Part shown: positions 1 to 36,110 of the stretch, piece by piece | How positions within the stretch are numbered: position 1 is the first letter of the stretch | How the letters are laid out: each line of letters opens with the position of its first letter | Assembly: GCF_032884065.1 (NCBI RefSeq) | Contig: NC_088872.1 | Coordinates: 7,310,186 to 7,374,185, forward strand | Direction of reading: 5' to 3' | Source of the DNA: Artemia franciscana | Taxonomy: Eukaryota; Arthropoda; Branchiopoda; Anostraca; Artemiidae | Length of the DNA stretch: 64,000 nucleotides | Position numbers and translations under genes: made by a program | The notes under the pieces: generated by a model | The model's input: the letters and a program-made list of their open reading frames with translations, nothing else | Databases searched by the model: none | Told to the model about the DNA's origin: nothing

Positions 1-545
1 ACACAATTTCGAGACCTTTCAACTACATTGAACACTATGACTATCTCAAAATTATGACTGGAATTGTTTGGTGCCATTTACCATCCAATCACTTTCGACT
101 ATTAAAAAGGGCACTAGCCCTTTCCATCTTCATTTGAGTGAGCCCCTTTTGAAGTTTCTACGACAGCTTCATCCAATCGAAGTGTCCTGTGTCGAAAACA
201 AACAAACACCCCCCCCCCCCCCCAAAAAAAATATAATATATTGTACCAACATCGTTCTTTAATTAGGCAGCACTATTGAGCTTATGAGTCAAAATTATTA
301 TCCAGTCAAAATTATGACTGGAATTGTTTGGTGCCATTTGCCCTCCAATCACTTTCTATTAAAAAGGGCACTAGCCCTTTCCGTCTTCATTTGAGTGAGC
401 CCCTTTTGAAGTTTCTACGACAGCTTCATCCAATCGAAGTGTCATGTTTGTCGAAAACAAACAAACATCCCCCCCCCCAAAAAATATATATAATATATTG
501 TACCAACATCTTTCTTTACTTAGGGAGCACTATTGATCTGCCTCC
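1..545. repeat. Tandem duplication, two ~260-bp copies
   Basis: The block around 46-305 is repeated at 306-545, with the landmark attatgactggaattgttt at 51 and again at 311. Both copies carry an inverted motif aaagggcactagcccttt, a C-rich run and an ATATAATATATTGTACCAACATC-type AT stretch whose length differs between copies. Short open frames through it are the same non-coding repeat read twice. Family unknown. Confidence 0.85.
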
Positions 546-3500
546 TTTACAAGATAACTGAGGTGGGATTGATGAACATGTTTTTGTTGTGCATGTGATG
601 TAGAGCAGATATAAAGATAGTTCCAAAGATCATAAAATCTTTTGTATACTTTAAAATTTTACCTTGGGAAATTTCTCTAGATGTTCACTTGGAAGAAGAC
701 TGACTCAAATACCGTTACCAACAACTATGTAACAATTTTTTATAGACATATTTTACTGTAAATCCTATTCAGCCATCTACATATGTAACATAGCTTTAAA
801 ATTAATCTGTGTGATCAAAGGCAAGATTTAAGTTAAATTGTCAACAACTTATCTTTCTTTAAAGAAAAATTTGGCCTACTACTTTTGGCCTACTACTATT
901 GCAGAACAAATGTTTCAGAAGAGTGTCTCGGATTGAGTGTTGGTTAATTTAGCCGATGTCGGAAACGAACGCGCTTGCTACTAATTAGCTGTGTATAAGT
1001 TTGTTCATATAGGGGTTAAACATAGAGAATTATGCTTGAGCTGCTGGTTTTTTAAGGTGTATAGGAGTTGAAATTTGTTATGGTTGTAAATTTTTGGTTA
1101 AAAATGTTAACCTACATGTTTTTCTTTAGTTTGTGTTATTTGACGCTGTGTTTGTTGTTTGTACTTTTTTTTCTGCGCTGCTATGGCCCAAGGACTTCCG
1201 AAATAAATTATCATCTATATCTATCTCTTATGCTTGGCCTCCCAGCCATGAGACATCATGTGGTGCAAGGGGTAGCAAGTGTCTCTGAAGATATATCAAA
1301 CTATTCTGAAAATTCGCTGTGTTTCCGATTACCACCGGAGAGCATAAATTTTTTTAGGTTTGCTTTTATTTGCTCAGGAATGCAAAAGAAAATAGATTAT
1401 TATGGGATTACACATAGCCAGGTTTAAAAAAAGACATATTTTTATAAGTATATCCTCTTTGGTCGCATGGGTAGTGGTTCAGGTTGAACTTTCGTGTTTT
1501 TTTAGGGGGAGGGGGTGAAAGGGACTTAACATTCTTCATTTGAAGAAGATATAAACATTTTTTACTTCGATCCTTCCATGGCTGTCTTTTCTTTTTCAAT
1601 TAATGTTGTAAGGCAGATTATTGCCTTTCCCAGTTTTATGATGTGTCTTGGAATTCTATTTGATGATAGCGAGATTCACAGAGAGGGCTAATTCGTGTAC
1701 AGTTTCGCTATGTTCAGCTTTCAAGTGTAATTTTTATCATTTGCCAATCAGAGTAATGATTTACGTCTGCCTTTTTGAGGATAGTAAATATGGAAGCTTA
1801 GAACAGCAGTTCCCCTACTCTATGCCTGGTTTGACTGAAGAAAGTGGATTATTAAAAAATCTTGGCTTATTCATCAACAGGTACTGAATTTAGCGTAGTT
1901 CAAACATTAAGTTTTTGAGTTTCTTTCGTTCTGACCACAGATATAGAAAAAGAAAACTAGGCCAAATTCTAGAAAATTCACTTGTAGAATTTGTTTTAAT
2001 CTGGAGTCACGCCATTTTCAAACTGGCAGTACAGAACAAACAGCGAAAAGTAGCTGCAATCCGACCCTGGTTCTTTTGTTTCCCTGTGTTCTTTTACTTG
2101 TCCAATGAGATTTCCACTTATCGGGGTTTAACCCCTAAAAGATAACAACAAGTACTTATCTGGCCACATCTCAGTTGAAACGTCACAAATAACTACGAGA
2201 ATAACAACATTTTTCACATGTAAAATAGCCTATATTATTGCTTTAATGCTATGTGAAGTTCTGACAAGGAAGAGGCTGGGGCTTCGGGTCTGTTTCTAAT
2301 TTTACAGGCAAATATACCTTCAGCAATTATTTCAGAGCTGGGTAGCCTAATACAATTTGTGTGGCCAGAAGTTTAATTGTAAGATTGCAAATTGTGGTAG
2401 TTATTTGCCTTTTTTAGTCATTCCATTCAAGATGCTTTGGATATTTTTTATTGTGATAAATTGTCTTAATGCTCTGAAAAGGGAAAAATATTTCAATGGC
2501 ATAGGATAGGAAAATTTCAGTAGGCTAATCAATTTAAAGTCCTAAATTAGCCAGGGAAGTGTTTTTTTTTTTTCACTAAAAAATCACCACCTTCGTTGAA
2601 TTCCAATTATATAGCCCTGTTTTTGGCCCCCTTGAGCCAGTATCCAGTTCCTGATTGCCATTTAGACTAAATTTCACTTTTTCTGCTCCTCATTTCTTGT
2701 CAATATTACTAAGGGGTCATAGTTAAGCACAAGAGAAGTCATTGTTATATAACATGTGCTTATGTATATATAGCTTTTTGCTACTTATTCTTCTCTGGGT
2801 ATATAATGCTTGGTGTGGTATAAGCCAAGAGAAGGACCTGCAGACCTATAGAAGAAAACCATCTTTGCAAATTACATAATAATTATAGCTAACACATTCT
2901 ACATGCAGCCCTGCTCTACTTTAGCCCCAACCCTCCTAATATGGAAATCTATAGCTGAAATTACATATTTTCTATTGATTCTGCCAATCTATCCCTCAAC
3001 CCTAGTACCTTTTAACTGAAGCAACTGTGGCAAAACGAGAACTGGAAAAACAAGTAAAAGGTGGCAGAAAACATTGGAAATATATAATTTGGGCTATATA
3101 TTTGCAAATTAGGCATGTTAGGGGTGAATTTTTTACCCCTAACATGGCTTGGAGGTTTGCCCCTTCAGTCTGTTTAGAAAACAGATTCATAATTGAACCT
3201 TTGTTCATTTCAATCTTAGGGATGATCTACATTTGTGACACTTCATTAAATGGTTGTTTAGGGATACTTTTATTTATTTGTCTTGTTTGTTTTCTACATG
3301 ATTTTTTTAATCTTTAAATTGATATACATTTTTTACAAATTAATTAGTCATACCACAGTTCCATTTGCAAGTTTTGACCTACTTTGTAACCCTGGTCTCA
3401 AAATTGCATATAAATTTACTGAAGCTAGGAAACATAGAACTCCTCTCTGTTTAAAAGAAAATGGATGGACATAAGTAGGTTTTAATACACTAAAGTCCTA

Positions 3501-5497
3501 GGGCCATGGCAATTAAAACAAAACAATGAAAAAACATTCACAAAGAAAAACTATTCACAAAATTTTACTTTTGTGCTCAGTTGCCAACCTGAGCAATTGC
3601 CCTAAATTTTAAAACCTTGCAAAACATTCACCAGCCACCTCTTATGACCTACACTCTTGTCTGTACATCAACAATTCATTGAAAAGGAAGGACCACCTTA
3701 CTAGCATTTCTTCCTTTGTACTTATATTTAATGGGTTTAAAAGAAAGCTTCTATGGCTAAGTCAGAAGCCCAGTAAAGGACCAGGTGGTCCTTTAGCCAG
3801 GAAGTGCTATAGGAAGCTAGGGGCCAGTCATCCTATGCTTTTGCATGCCATTTCTGCTTACTGACCCAAGATTTCTCTAGGTAGCCTGTTAAGTTTGGTT
3901 CAATTCTGGCTGAACTTATAGTCACATCAGTGACCTTTGTCCCAAACCAAATAAACTGCTAATGCCAGGAATTAAACCTGTGCCCTTTGGATAAAGGATT
4001 CTCAACCTAGATTGCCAGCCACTTAGGAAGGAACACAAATGCCACCAGAGAACAAAAATTATTTGGAAAAGAAAGTATTAAAAAAACAACTCAAGTCATA
4101 GTTGCTCCCATTTTTCACTGCTATCCCACAAACAATAGATATTTTATCTAGACAAATAACTTTAAGACAGGTATCAACAAAACTCCATCAGGGATTGTAT
4201 TTACTTAAGATATAATCAGCAATATGAATGCTTAGTTTTGTGATATTCTAGTCTTGAAATAAAAAAAAAGAGAAATTATGTTCTATATGTTTTCCACCAG
4301 CCCATTTGAGAAAATTCATTTGTGACAACAATCTCTCTAAAATGCTTTAAAAAGAAGGAATTTTAAAAATAATTATACTGATCAGCAAGAAGAATATTAA
4401 CATAACTCTCTAAACTTGGCACTTTTTAAGACAATTTTTAGCAAAGCAAATGCAAAACTTTAATGGTGTCCTATGTCATCTAAAAAAAAAAAAAAATTAA
4501 AATGTGTCAGATGTATGTTGATGTAAGATGCCTCAAAGACTTTTAGCTGAATCTATGAAATGAAGTGCCAGGTATTCCTTTACATTTTATACAACATGTA
4601 AAAAAAACAGCTCAAATTTTTTCACAAAAGAAGAAGCTTGGTGTAAAGAAATAAATGTATTTTTAACAGAAAGCAACTGACATCAATGAAATCAAATAAA
4701 ACTAAAATTCATGGAGAATAAATAACTTCAGCCATATATTTAACCTATAATGAGGTGGCATAAGAGATTATTTCTAAAATTAGAAAAAACCAGTGTTATG
4801 GCTTAAAGTTCTGCTCAATCAACAGGAATTGACTTTCCAGAACTAAGGCCAGAGAAAAAGAAACTGATAACCAAAAAATAAGGCACCCACAAATTCCAGA
4901 ACCCTCTAGAGGGAAAAGAAGTAGAGGTAGGTACTTCAAAATACCTTCCTGAGACATATTTTAGCCTGTAGACACATCCCTGAAAGTTTCATTTTCCTAG
5001 CCTAACCTCTTTCAAAGATAGCTAAAAGTGGCTAAAGTAAAAAATTTCCCCTACTTTACCTTAAAAATCCAGTTTAAATAGCAATCTCAACAAATATAGA
5101 CTATATAAAAGCCTATAGGTAGGCCTATTGACCTATTCATTCTAATTTTTTTTCAACTAAAAACTATAGGATGGTTAAGAAACTAGACCTGTTCGATATG
5201 GTAATATTTGACTAGCTCACCAATGTGATAGTTGCCTTCCTAAGAACCAACCTTTTTTAATAACCAAAAAACTTTTCTTCTGACTCCTTATGAAGCTTAG
5301 CCTATGCAAGACGGGCCTAGAACACCAAAAACCCTTTAGATCCTAAGGAATATGTATAAGATTACTTACAGGTCACTGAAAAGCTAAGATTATTTCCACT
5401 ATTTACAGTTTCCTTGTCTTTTCTCTAGACTTAACGATTTCACATGTTGTCCATTTAAAAAAATGTGTAACATTGGCGTCACTTATCTTTAATAATC
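546..5497. other. AT-rich flank, no gene recognised
   Basis: About 5 kb upstream of Mpv17. Short open frames such as 1068-1427 and 3027-3317 have no recognisable domain and low-complexity composition. The only structure noted is a perfect 12-bp inverted repeat at 3114-3125/3135-3146 (CATGTTAGGGGT with its complement). No TE domain, tRNA or promoter could be supported. Confidence 0.6.
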
Positions 5498-5553
5498 TTT
5501 TTTCGGGGTTGGAAAACCCCGAAAAAATATACTTGTCCCACGGACAAGTATAT
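5498..5553. promoter_or_regulatory. Two back-to-back perfect hairpins upstream of Mpv17
   Basis: The first hairpin pairs 5498-5510 with 5515-5527 (13 bp, core TTTCGGGGTT, loop GGAA). The second pairs 5527-5538 with 5542-5553 (12 bp, core ATACTTGTCC, loop CAC). Together they end about 95 bases before the Mpv17 start codon, so they lie in its promoter or 5' UTR. They could form cruciforms in DNA, a structured leader in mRNA, or be a relic of a small foldback element. The function is inferred from position only. Confidence 0.5.
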
Positions 5554-5648
5554 GTCGATGGCTGTAGCGCTGTAGCTATCCACACTACCTGCGAATTTAA
5601 AAAGGCATTACATAAGAAAAATAAGGAACGTGGTTTTTATTGAGAAAA

Positions 5649-29065
<23,417 letters not shown>

Positions 29066-30039
29066 GATTGTTGCACTTTTTAGAAGAAAGTTTAGGTTTT
29101 ATTTTTAGTTTTTGGCACTTTTTTTGTCACCTTTGATATGTTTTTATGTTGGTTCTCTAATTTTCTTAAGCTGTCATGCTACAATCGAGTACTGATAAAA
29201 ATATTTTATTTAATTGATAAAGATAGTTCCAGCTTGTTTTAATATAGAACCTTGACAATCTGGGTCTGTCACTTGTTTTTAATTATTTGTGTCAACACTG
29301 GACTCGGTTCCCTTCGTTCTATCGTTCTTAAAGCTATGCTACCGTTTTGGGTATGTCTCCATCAAGCATAAAAAGGCTTCGGAACATAATTTTTTAACTT
29401 TGTAACTTTAAGCTATAACGCTTATAAAAATGGCAAAAACCCTAAATTTATGTTTTTATACATTAAAGTTTACGTTGTTTTCAAGGTTTATTTTGTTTTG
29501 GCCTGGCTTTTTATATAAAAAAAACAAAACAAAAAACATGGGATAGTTTTCATTGAAAAATGTTTTCTGTTCAAGTTTATCATCGTATTCATCTAAAAGC
29601 TACAGACCTCGCTTGCTTATTCAGTTCAATAAGCTTTTTTCGTGATCCAAAATGTTAGAATAGTATATTGTTCAAAATTTTGAATTTTGAAGGCTCTGCG
29701 CTAACTCCTCCTTAATAAGGTAGGAAATCTGTAATAATATAACTGGCCAAGGAGGCTCAAACACAGGGCTAGGTGGGCCTTTGTCACCTCCTAAAATATT
29801 GCAATTTATCTAAGAGAAAACTCCTTATAATTGATATATTTTTATGTTTTTCAATTTACATCTCCGAAAATGCTGAGCCTCCTCCAAAATGTGTTCCTAT
29901 GTCCGAAGTTAAATCCAAACCATATTTTAATTAGGAATTAGTACTACCGTTGCATATCAATTTCCATGACAAAGCGATTTATTTACAAAGAGGAAGAGAC
30001 CTACAATAGTAGAACAAAATTATTAGATTTTAGTAGATT
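29066..30039. other. 3' flank of Mpv17
   Basis: The 3' UTR and intergenic DNA. No canonical AATAAA lies near the stop; ATTAAA at 29462 is the nearest common variant. Nothing else was recognised. Confidence 0.5.
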
Positions 30040-30305
30040 TAATGAGGCAGATGAGGAATGACAGATTGCCAAAGATTGTCCTTGTCGGCCAACCGTCTAG
30101 GATTAGATGAAAAGCAGTTCGTCCACGAATGGGGTGGGAGGATGTCCTAAGGAAAGATTCAAGGGAATTAGGAAGTTCTTAGGAGGATGTAATGAGGGAG
30201 GCTCTGAATAGATTGGGATGGAGGAGGAGCGTGTGTTAGCCTCTGGTGGCTTGATACTGCAGTGGGTTGTTAGTAGTAGTAGTAATAGTAGTATATTACA
30301 TTTCA
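30040..30305 (+). mobile_element. LINE 3' fragment, (TAG)n-tail family
   Basis: Frames read ...RNDRLPKIVLVGQPSRIR, then RPRMGWEDVLRKDSRELG, then REALNRLGWRRSV, then stops and a gtagtagtagtaatagtag tail at 30272-30297. It is clearly homologous to the 63.7-kb copy, with stops inside. Sense orientation, and it lies outside the Mpv17 transcript. Confidence 0.8.
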
Positions 30306-30910
30306 AATACTTTCTAATGCCTCAAAATGTTTAATCCCCTTCTCAGCTAACTTCAACTAGAAATGAAAAATTTGATGAAAAAAACACAATAATTCTTTAA
30401 AAGGAGGTAGCTTTTCTAAAATTTTCCCTTTTTAATACCGTTTTCAGTAAACTGAGCTAATCAGAGGCGATCCCATTGGCCAACTCAAGCTTGATTTGTG
30501 ATATTAATTAGCCACATATGGTGTGTATGAGTCACACACACATATGGTGTGTAACCAACATTAAAAAAATATTTAGGAAAATGATCTAAGCAAAGATTAC
30601 CAGTGTTCGAAATTGGGTAAATACATCTTAGCCAATTTGTGAAAAAGGTTGACCGTTTGTGCCAATCGATGGATATTTGTTATTTATTTAAGGACCAACA
30701 CAAGGGATAGTATGCAGTATTTGGCAATTGGTGCATTAGAGCTTGCCAAAGAGCATAAAATGTTTTCGATTTTCCCGTTCGATTTTTACTTAAGGACCAA
30801 TTCTTGACAAATCTTGGTCACTAAAAATTCAGCACCAACCAAAGAATATAAATTGTCTTAGAATCTCACGCATGTTGTTCATTTGAGCACAATACTTGGT
30901 ACTGCAATGG
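30306..30910. other. Spacer
   Basis: A short direct repeat 'cacatatggtgtgt' occurs twice at 30510-30555. Nothing else was recognised. Confidence 0.45.
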
Positions 30911-31001
30911 GTTCTTAGCAGCACTTGGCAATTGGTGCCAACCATATGGTTGGTGCACCATGTGCCAACCATGGTTCTTAGCAGCACTTGGCAATTAGTG
31001 C
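30911..31001. repeat. Direct repeat, 63-bp period, with palindrome
   Basis: gttcttagcagcacttggca begins at 30911 and again at 30974. Between them lie the palindrome ccaaccatatggttgg and a second ccaaccatgg motif. Open frames on both strands across this area (30829-31249) are repeat translation. Confidence 0.7.
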
Positions 31002-31899
31002 ACTGGTGCCAACCATGTGATATAACGTGTCTAATATTTTCAAGTTTATTTTTGATTAAGGACCAATCCTTGGTAACACAATGGAGATTTGATGTTATAG
31101 ATTGTAATGGGGATTGTATAGAAGGTTTGGGCTCTTGTGTCACAGTGACACATGTGGCACAGTGTCAGATGTCAAAAGCTTTGAAGCTTGTTTTATTAAT
31201 TTTAAATGATTCCATTAAAAAAATTTTAAAGTATATTTCTGCGATATAGTCCATTTCTGGTTATTCCTGATCTTATCTGATATATTCGACGTTCATTCAT
31301 TCCAGATTCCATGACTTTAACCTATTGTGCCTCAATTAATAATATTCTGCATATATTACTATTGTCAAATTGGATGGATTTGGTTTTGTTTATTTTTGGT
31401 GTAATTGAGGTTTTGTAATTTAATTAACTTATCTTGTGTCTCATCTTCTATCTTGTCTATAGAAGCTAATACCAATTTTTGAGTATTTTTAGAAATTTAA
31501 AACATCTGCATTGGCTAGTTTAATCAATTTTGTTCAATGTAAAAGTTTTCTGTTTCTCTGCTTCTCTTTTTTCTGGTTTTTTTCTTTTTTCTGGTTTTCG
31601 GTTCGGCTTTTTTCGGTTTTTCTGGTTCTCTTTTTACCTGGTCGTTAAAAGGTGTTGTTTAATTTCTATCATTTTTGGAAATGTGCACTTTCAATAGGCT
31701 ATTTTAATCAGTCTTATTCCAAGTAAAAATCTTCTCTCTCTGCTTTAGAGGAAGTGTTAGTTGTGATATATGAAATCATTTCATTTTCCGCTCTAAAATT
31801 GACTCGTCTCGAAGAATGATTAAATCTGAACTGATAAACCATGATATAATTAACATGACATAAATAAACCACGAATAATTGCTAGGAATCAAGATTTGA
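31002..31899. other. Spacer, pyrimidine-rich in part
   Basis: A T/C-rich low-complexity run lies at 31550-31650 with repeated 'ttttttctggtttt' phrases. No gene was seen. Confidence 0.45.
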
Positions 31900-32070
31900 G
31901 CCAGTAAAGCTTAGAGAATACAAATGTATCGTAAATATTTTACCACTAAAGTGGGACTTAGGCCAAGTGTTTTAGACTGTAGCCAGTAAAGTTTAGGAAA
32001 TAAAAATACATAGTAAATATTTTACCACTAAAGTTGGACTTATGCCAATTATTTTGGACTTTAGCCTGTA
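31900..32070. repeat. Tandem repeat, 82-bp period, about two copies
   Basis: gccagtaaag starts at 31900 and 31982, and gcctgtaaag at 32064. Each unit carries aaatattttaccactaaagt. Copies are diverged by a few bases. Confidence 0.75.
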
Positions 32071-32824
32071 AAGTTAAAAGAAGAGACAATATTTTGCATG
32101 CATAAACAACAACGCGTCATCGGAGCTAGCAGCATAGAAAAGGTTTCGGATGTGCGGCCGAAATATTCGGAATTATTATTATTTGTATTATAAAGTGTTT
32201 TTTCTTAATGTTCTTCTCTGGTTGTATTAAAAATTTTTCCGTTTTTAGTAGATTTTCGTTTTGATTGTAGAAGTAAAAACTTAAACGTCACCAAAGAATG
32301 ATATAACTACGTAATTGAAGTGGGAAAACAAAATTCGAAATATACTGTTGTGTTGTTCTTATCACTGTTCTTATGCACTTTTTGTTTTCGTTTTCAACTT
32401 CTTTTTTTCTACTTTTGAAGTCCGCATTGTTTTTATCCTTTGCTTGTTTAGTTTCTTGTTGTTACCTGTACTGAGTTCGCCTTGTTACGTATATAAGTGA
32501 AATATTTGCGATATTCTTTTTCTCTTTGAATTCCATTGGCCAAAAGTCCTTTTTATTCTAATGTTTTCCTTATCCTCTAAATATTGAAGAACCGGATTAA
32601 CATAAACTTCCTCCTCTAATCTCACGACGTTTTTAAGTAAAAAGCGTTGCATCTTCGGCATGTTTTTAGGCTAGGGCATTGAATTTTTCATGTGCTTTTA
32701 AAGTAAAATGTAAAGAAAAAACAATTTTCTTTACTTTAATTTGACGAAACAGTGAAATTTACGGAATTTCTGCTTTTCATCCCTTTGTTTTTCTTATATC
32801 CCTATAATTGACTTAAATATTCTA
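32071..32824. other. Spacer
   Basis: AT-rich. An open frame at 32315-32500 has no recognisable domain. Nothing supported. Confidence 0.45.
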
Positions 32825-33180
32825 TTGTTAAACTAAGCCTTTCTTTTATTGTTTTATACCAATTTCCGATCTAGGTTTTTTTTATGGTCCAGAGCATTAC
32901 TTTCTTTCAAGTGGAATAGGGGGGTAGATTTTTTAATATTCTGCTGTTAACCTTATAAGTCTTTCTTTTATTGTTTTATACCTAATTTCGATCTAAGTTT
33001 TTTTTTTAATGGTCCAAGGCATTACTTTCTTCAAAATGGAATAGGGTAGATCTTTTAATATTTTGTTGTTAGCGTTATAAGCATTTCTTTTATTGTTTTA
33101 TACCAAATTCAGATATAGGTTTTTTAACGGTGCTGGGCATTACTTTCTTTAGTGGAATAGAGGTAGATCTTTTTAGAGGT
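32825..33180. repeat. Tandem repeat, 122-bp period, three copies
   Basis: ttcttttattgttttatacc begins at 32841, 32963 and 33085. Each unit continues with a gatctaggtttttt-like phrase, gcattactttctt and a gtggaataggg... block. Copies are moderately diverged. Confidence 0.85.
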
Positions 33181-33384
33181 CCTCCCGTTTCAAAATACAT
33201 TCCATATTGTCCCCGCTAAATTTATTGGTGAAGCCTTTGGAGCGATCAGAAGTCTCCTTTAAAATTTAACCTAGGGTAAATAATCGCTTCTGGGAAATAA
33301 CTTTCTTTAATGCTTAATCAAACTCAAATAACCACCAAATAAAGGAATGGGTAAAATATTTACATACTAATCATTACTATACCC

Positions 33385-33612
33385 TTAGCCATAAGGCCAT
33401 AGTACGGCCAAAGCAAAGGAAAACGTAAAGGATTTTTTGCCGTTGCCATGAGGCCATAGTACGGCCAAAGCAAAGAAAAACGCAAAGGGTTTTTTGGCCT
33501 TTGCCATAAGGCCATAGTACGGCCACAGTAAAGCGAAAGGGTTTTTGGACTTCGCCATAAGGCTATAGTACGGCCAAAGCAAAGGAAGCCGCCAATAATT
33601 TTTGGCTCTAAG
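33385..33612. repeat. Minisatellite, 51- to 58-bp period, four copies
   Basis: The unit landmark gccataaggccatagtacgg recurs at 33388, 33445, 33503 and 33554. Each copy carries GGCC spaced seven bases from another GGCC. On the - strand one frame gives repeated LLWPYYGLMA, but frame shifts between units and several frames being open indicate no protein. Confidence 0.85.
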
Positions 33613-34084
33613 GCCAAAGCAAAAAGAAAAGATATATGTACCCTAAGTACCATGGCGCTTAGGTTTTCACTTCAAAGAATATCAAAAAATTGACTGTTGT
33701 TTGATTAAACAATACTTGACCAATAATTTAGCACTAAGTTTTCAAAGAATCGCCGTAAATCATACCTTAATCATAAATAAAGCAGTGTCAGTTTTACCGA
33801 TACTGTTATAAAACCAAATTTAACTGCAGTCGGAAGTAGTCGCTTTCACGTCCAGAATATGACGTCGTTCAAATGTGATTGTTTACTCGAGCACATCATG
33901 TGTGCAAGGGGACTTTCCCCTTGAAGCTTATGGCCTAAACGCGAAAAAAAATGGACTTGGAATGATCGCATCAGTATATTCACCGTTTCATGGTGTATCC
34001 CTAGTGTACGTTTTATAACTGAAAAGATCCAATGAAAAATTCATAGAGAAAAACTCTATAGACTTTTTCGGAAACTATTTTGTA
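33613..34084. other. Spacer
   Basis: No gene or repeat family was recognised. Confidence 0.45.
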
Positions 34085-34280
34085 AAGCCTCGTCTTGACT
34101 GACATCATTCATCCTGTCAACACCATTTTTTGTTGGTGGATCATTTGTGGACAGCCGACTGTGATTTGACAGCCAATATAATAGGACAGCCTTCCAAAAT
34201 TTCAAAGACTATGATTGGCTGTCCACTCGAAGTCGGTCCTACTGCTGGTAGGGTGAATGGTGTCAATCAGGACGAAGCTT
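34085..34280. mobile_element. Foldback/MITE element with ~31-bp inverted ends
   Basis: The left arm 34085-34115 starts aagcctcgtcttgactgaca. The reverse complement of the right arm 34250-34280 starts aagcttcgtcctgattgaca, with few mismatches. The interior is also partly palindromic (gtggacagcc near 34152 against ggctgtccac near 34218). No coding. No clear target duplication, so the superfamily is not assigned. Confidence 0.7.
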
Positions 34281-35499
34281 AAGATTTGCGTTATAAAATA
34301 GTAGGGATGAGAAATGATCAAGGATGTGTTTTCTGGGATATAGTTCTTTCTCTCTGTTATAATTGGAAGTTTATGGTGATGGAAGTGTAGAAGTACAGAT
34401 GTTGAATTTGCATGACTAAGTTCGTGAGGAATTCATGGTCTTTTTAAGTCGTGTCTTCATTATGGCTTTTATAGATGAAATAAAGGCTTTTTCAGCCAGC
34501 TTCGGTCTCCATTGGCTTTTTTCATGGCCCAAAAAGCAAATAATTTTGCGTTTGAAGTGTTTTTTTTTTTTTTCAGAAAAAGTTTAATCTGGTGAACAAA
34601 AATCTGTTCTGACTTCATCTGAAAAGCCATAGTAAAGACAGGGTTAGGCTATACTTGTTAAAGATGATGAATTTATGTTTTTCTGAGAGTTGCCACAGAA
34701 GTAAGAATTTATTTTTAAGTCATTCCTTGGGTAACTGCTCACACCATCCTCTGACGTCTATTTCAACTCCATGAAAGTTTGTTCTGTCAAAGGGGACCCT
34801 ACCCCTAGGATTTATACTGAGAGTAAACCTTTCTTAAGTACAACTTATCGAGACGTCGCTCTTGTGTTTTCACTGTTGTAATCAAAAGTGTTTGAGGGAT
34901 GCATTCGTAGATAATGCACTATATTAGAATTTGTTTAAGGTCCCTCTCCCCGCCCTTGATTACAGTGAGATTTTATGTGATCAACAAATAACCCTCCTAG
35001 CCATATCTTGCTTGGTTGCTTCGTACATTAGTATATAAATGTGTAAAATATATTCGTCAAAAGAGCGGATGTTAGAGAATGTTCAAATGTCAATATGATT
35101 GAACTGACAATATATCTTTTTTATTTTAAGATATATTATGTAGAATTTTTGTTATAAGAAGATATAGGTCAGATTTATAACCTTAAAAAGCAATTTCATA
35201 AACCCAGGTCCCAACGATGCGCTCAGCGGGTTGTCCCGGGATCTTAACAAACTTATATTTTTAGGTAAATTTTGACTAAATTCAATATATCTTTTAATTG
35301 CTCAATTTGCGTGATAAAATTTTTATGTCGAATGTGAGCTTCCGAAGTTGTGCCTTTTGTTGTAGTTTTTTCAATAAATTTGTGGTTTTGAATCATTTAT
35401 TTTGATTTTAGGAAATTTTGCGTTTCAAAATATTGGTCTCTGTTTCTAAAATCATTCTACTCAACATTAATTTTCATCTTTACCAAATGGTCGATTCTG
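34281..35499. other. Spacer
   Basis: AT-rich, with no recognisable gene or repeat. A T-run occurs at 34560-34574. Confidence 0.45.
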
Positions 35500-36110
35500 C
35501 TATTTCTGATTAATTAGGTACGAGCTGTGTCTACTTGGGTAGGCAAGACACCAATAGTGATTAAAACACATACAATCGGGGTAGATATCGGAATTCCAAG
35601 AAGAAAAGGCGTATCTGCAACTTTCTGTAAATGAGTTGCTCCGTTTCCAAGAATTCTTTTGCAGGTCTTCATTCAATATTAGCATTGGGACGAGTGAGCC
35701 CAATCGCTGCATTAAAATACGAGACTAGTGGCCAGAAGAGAAAGGGCGTATTTGTTCACGGACTGATGCTATACGTGGACATTATTAAGGTACTTTACGG
35801 CCAGTGTAGCGAAAACCGTACCAACCTCGTCATCAAGTCTTTCTGTTCAATTCCATACTCTTGGCATTTCTTCAGAAACATATCTAATGTCTGTAGCTTA
35901 TAGGTTGCTTCCACACTCAGAACCCAAAATGTCACCTAGTTGTATTCACGAGAACAGAGTCTGACCGGACGCTCAAAACAAGATGACTCAAGTGGCATGA
36001 TTCGTTTATGCCATTTCTCGAGCGCTACCGATTGATTCGACATTCCTTCAAAAACCCTGGAGGAGAAAAGCGATGTAGAAACGTCAATAAACTAGAAATC
36101 ATGGATCAAT
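35500..36110 (-). pseudogene. Degenerate coding-like region, identity unknown
   Basis: On the - strand successive frames look protein-like though broken by stops and shifts: VALEKWHKRIMPLESSCFERP (about 36030-35970), then VEATYKLQTLDMFLKKCQEY and GIEQKDLMTRLVRFSLHWP (about 35910-35795), then GNGATHLQKVADTPFLLGIP with a hydrophobic stretch to 35505. GC content is above its surroundings. I do not recognise the family. It may be an old transposon protein or a retroposed gene. The + strand frame 35631-35903 covers the same DNA and is equally unsupported. Confidence 0.3.

Noticed and set aside
1068-1427. 119-codon frame with hydrophobic start
   Set aside because: Low-complexity hydrophobic composition from T-rich DNA, with no domain and no splice or homology support.
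3027-3317. 96-codon frame
   Set aside because: It crosses a 12-bp inverted repeat and has no recognisable domain.
33360-33653. 97-codon frame with repeated LLWPYYGLMA
   Set aside because: It is a minisatellite read through; units shift frame (57, 58, 51 bases) and other frames are open too.
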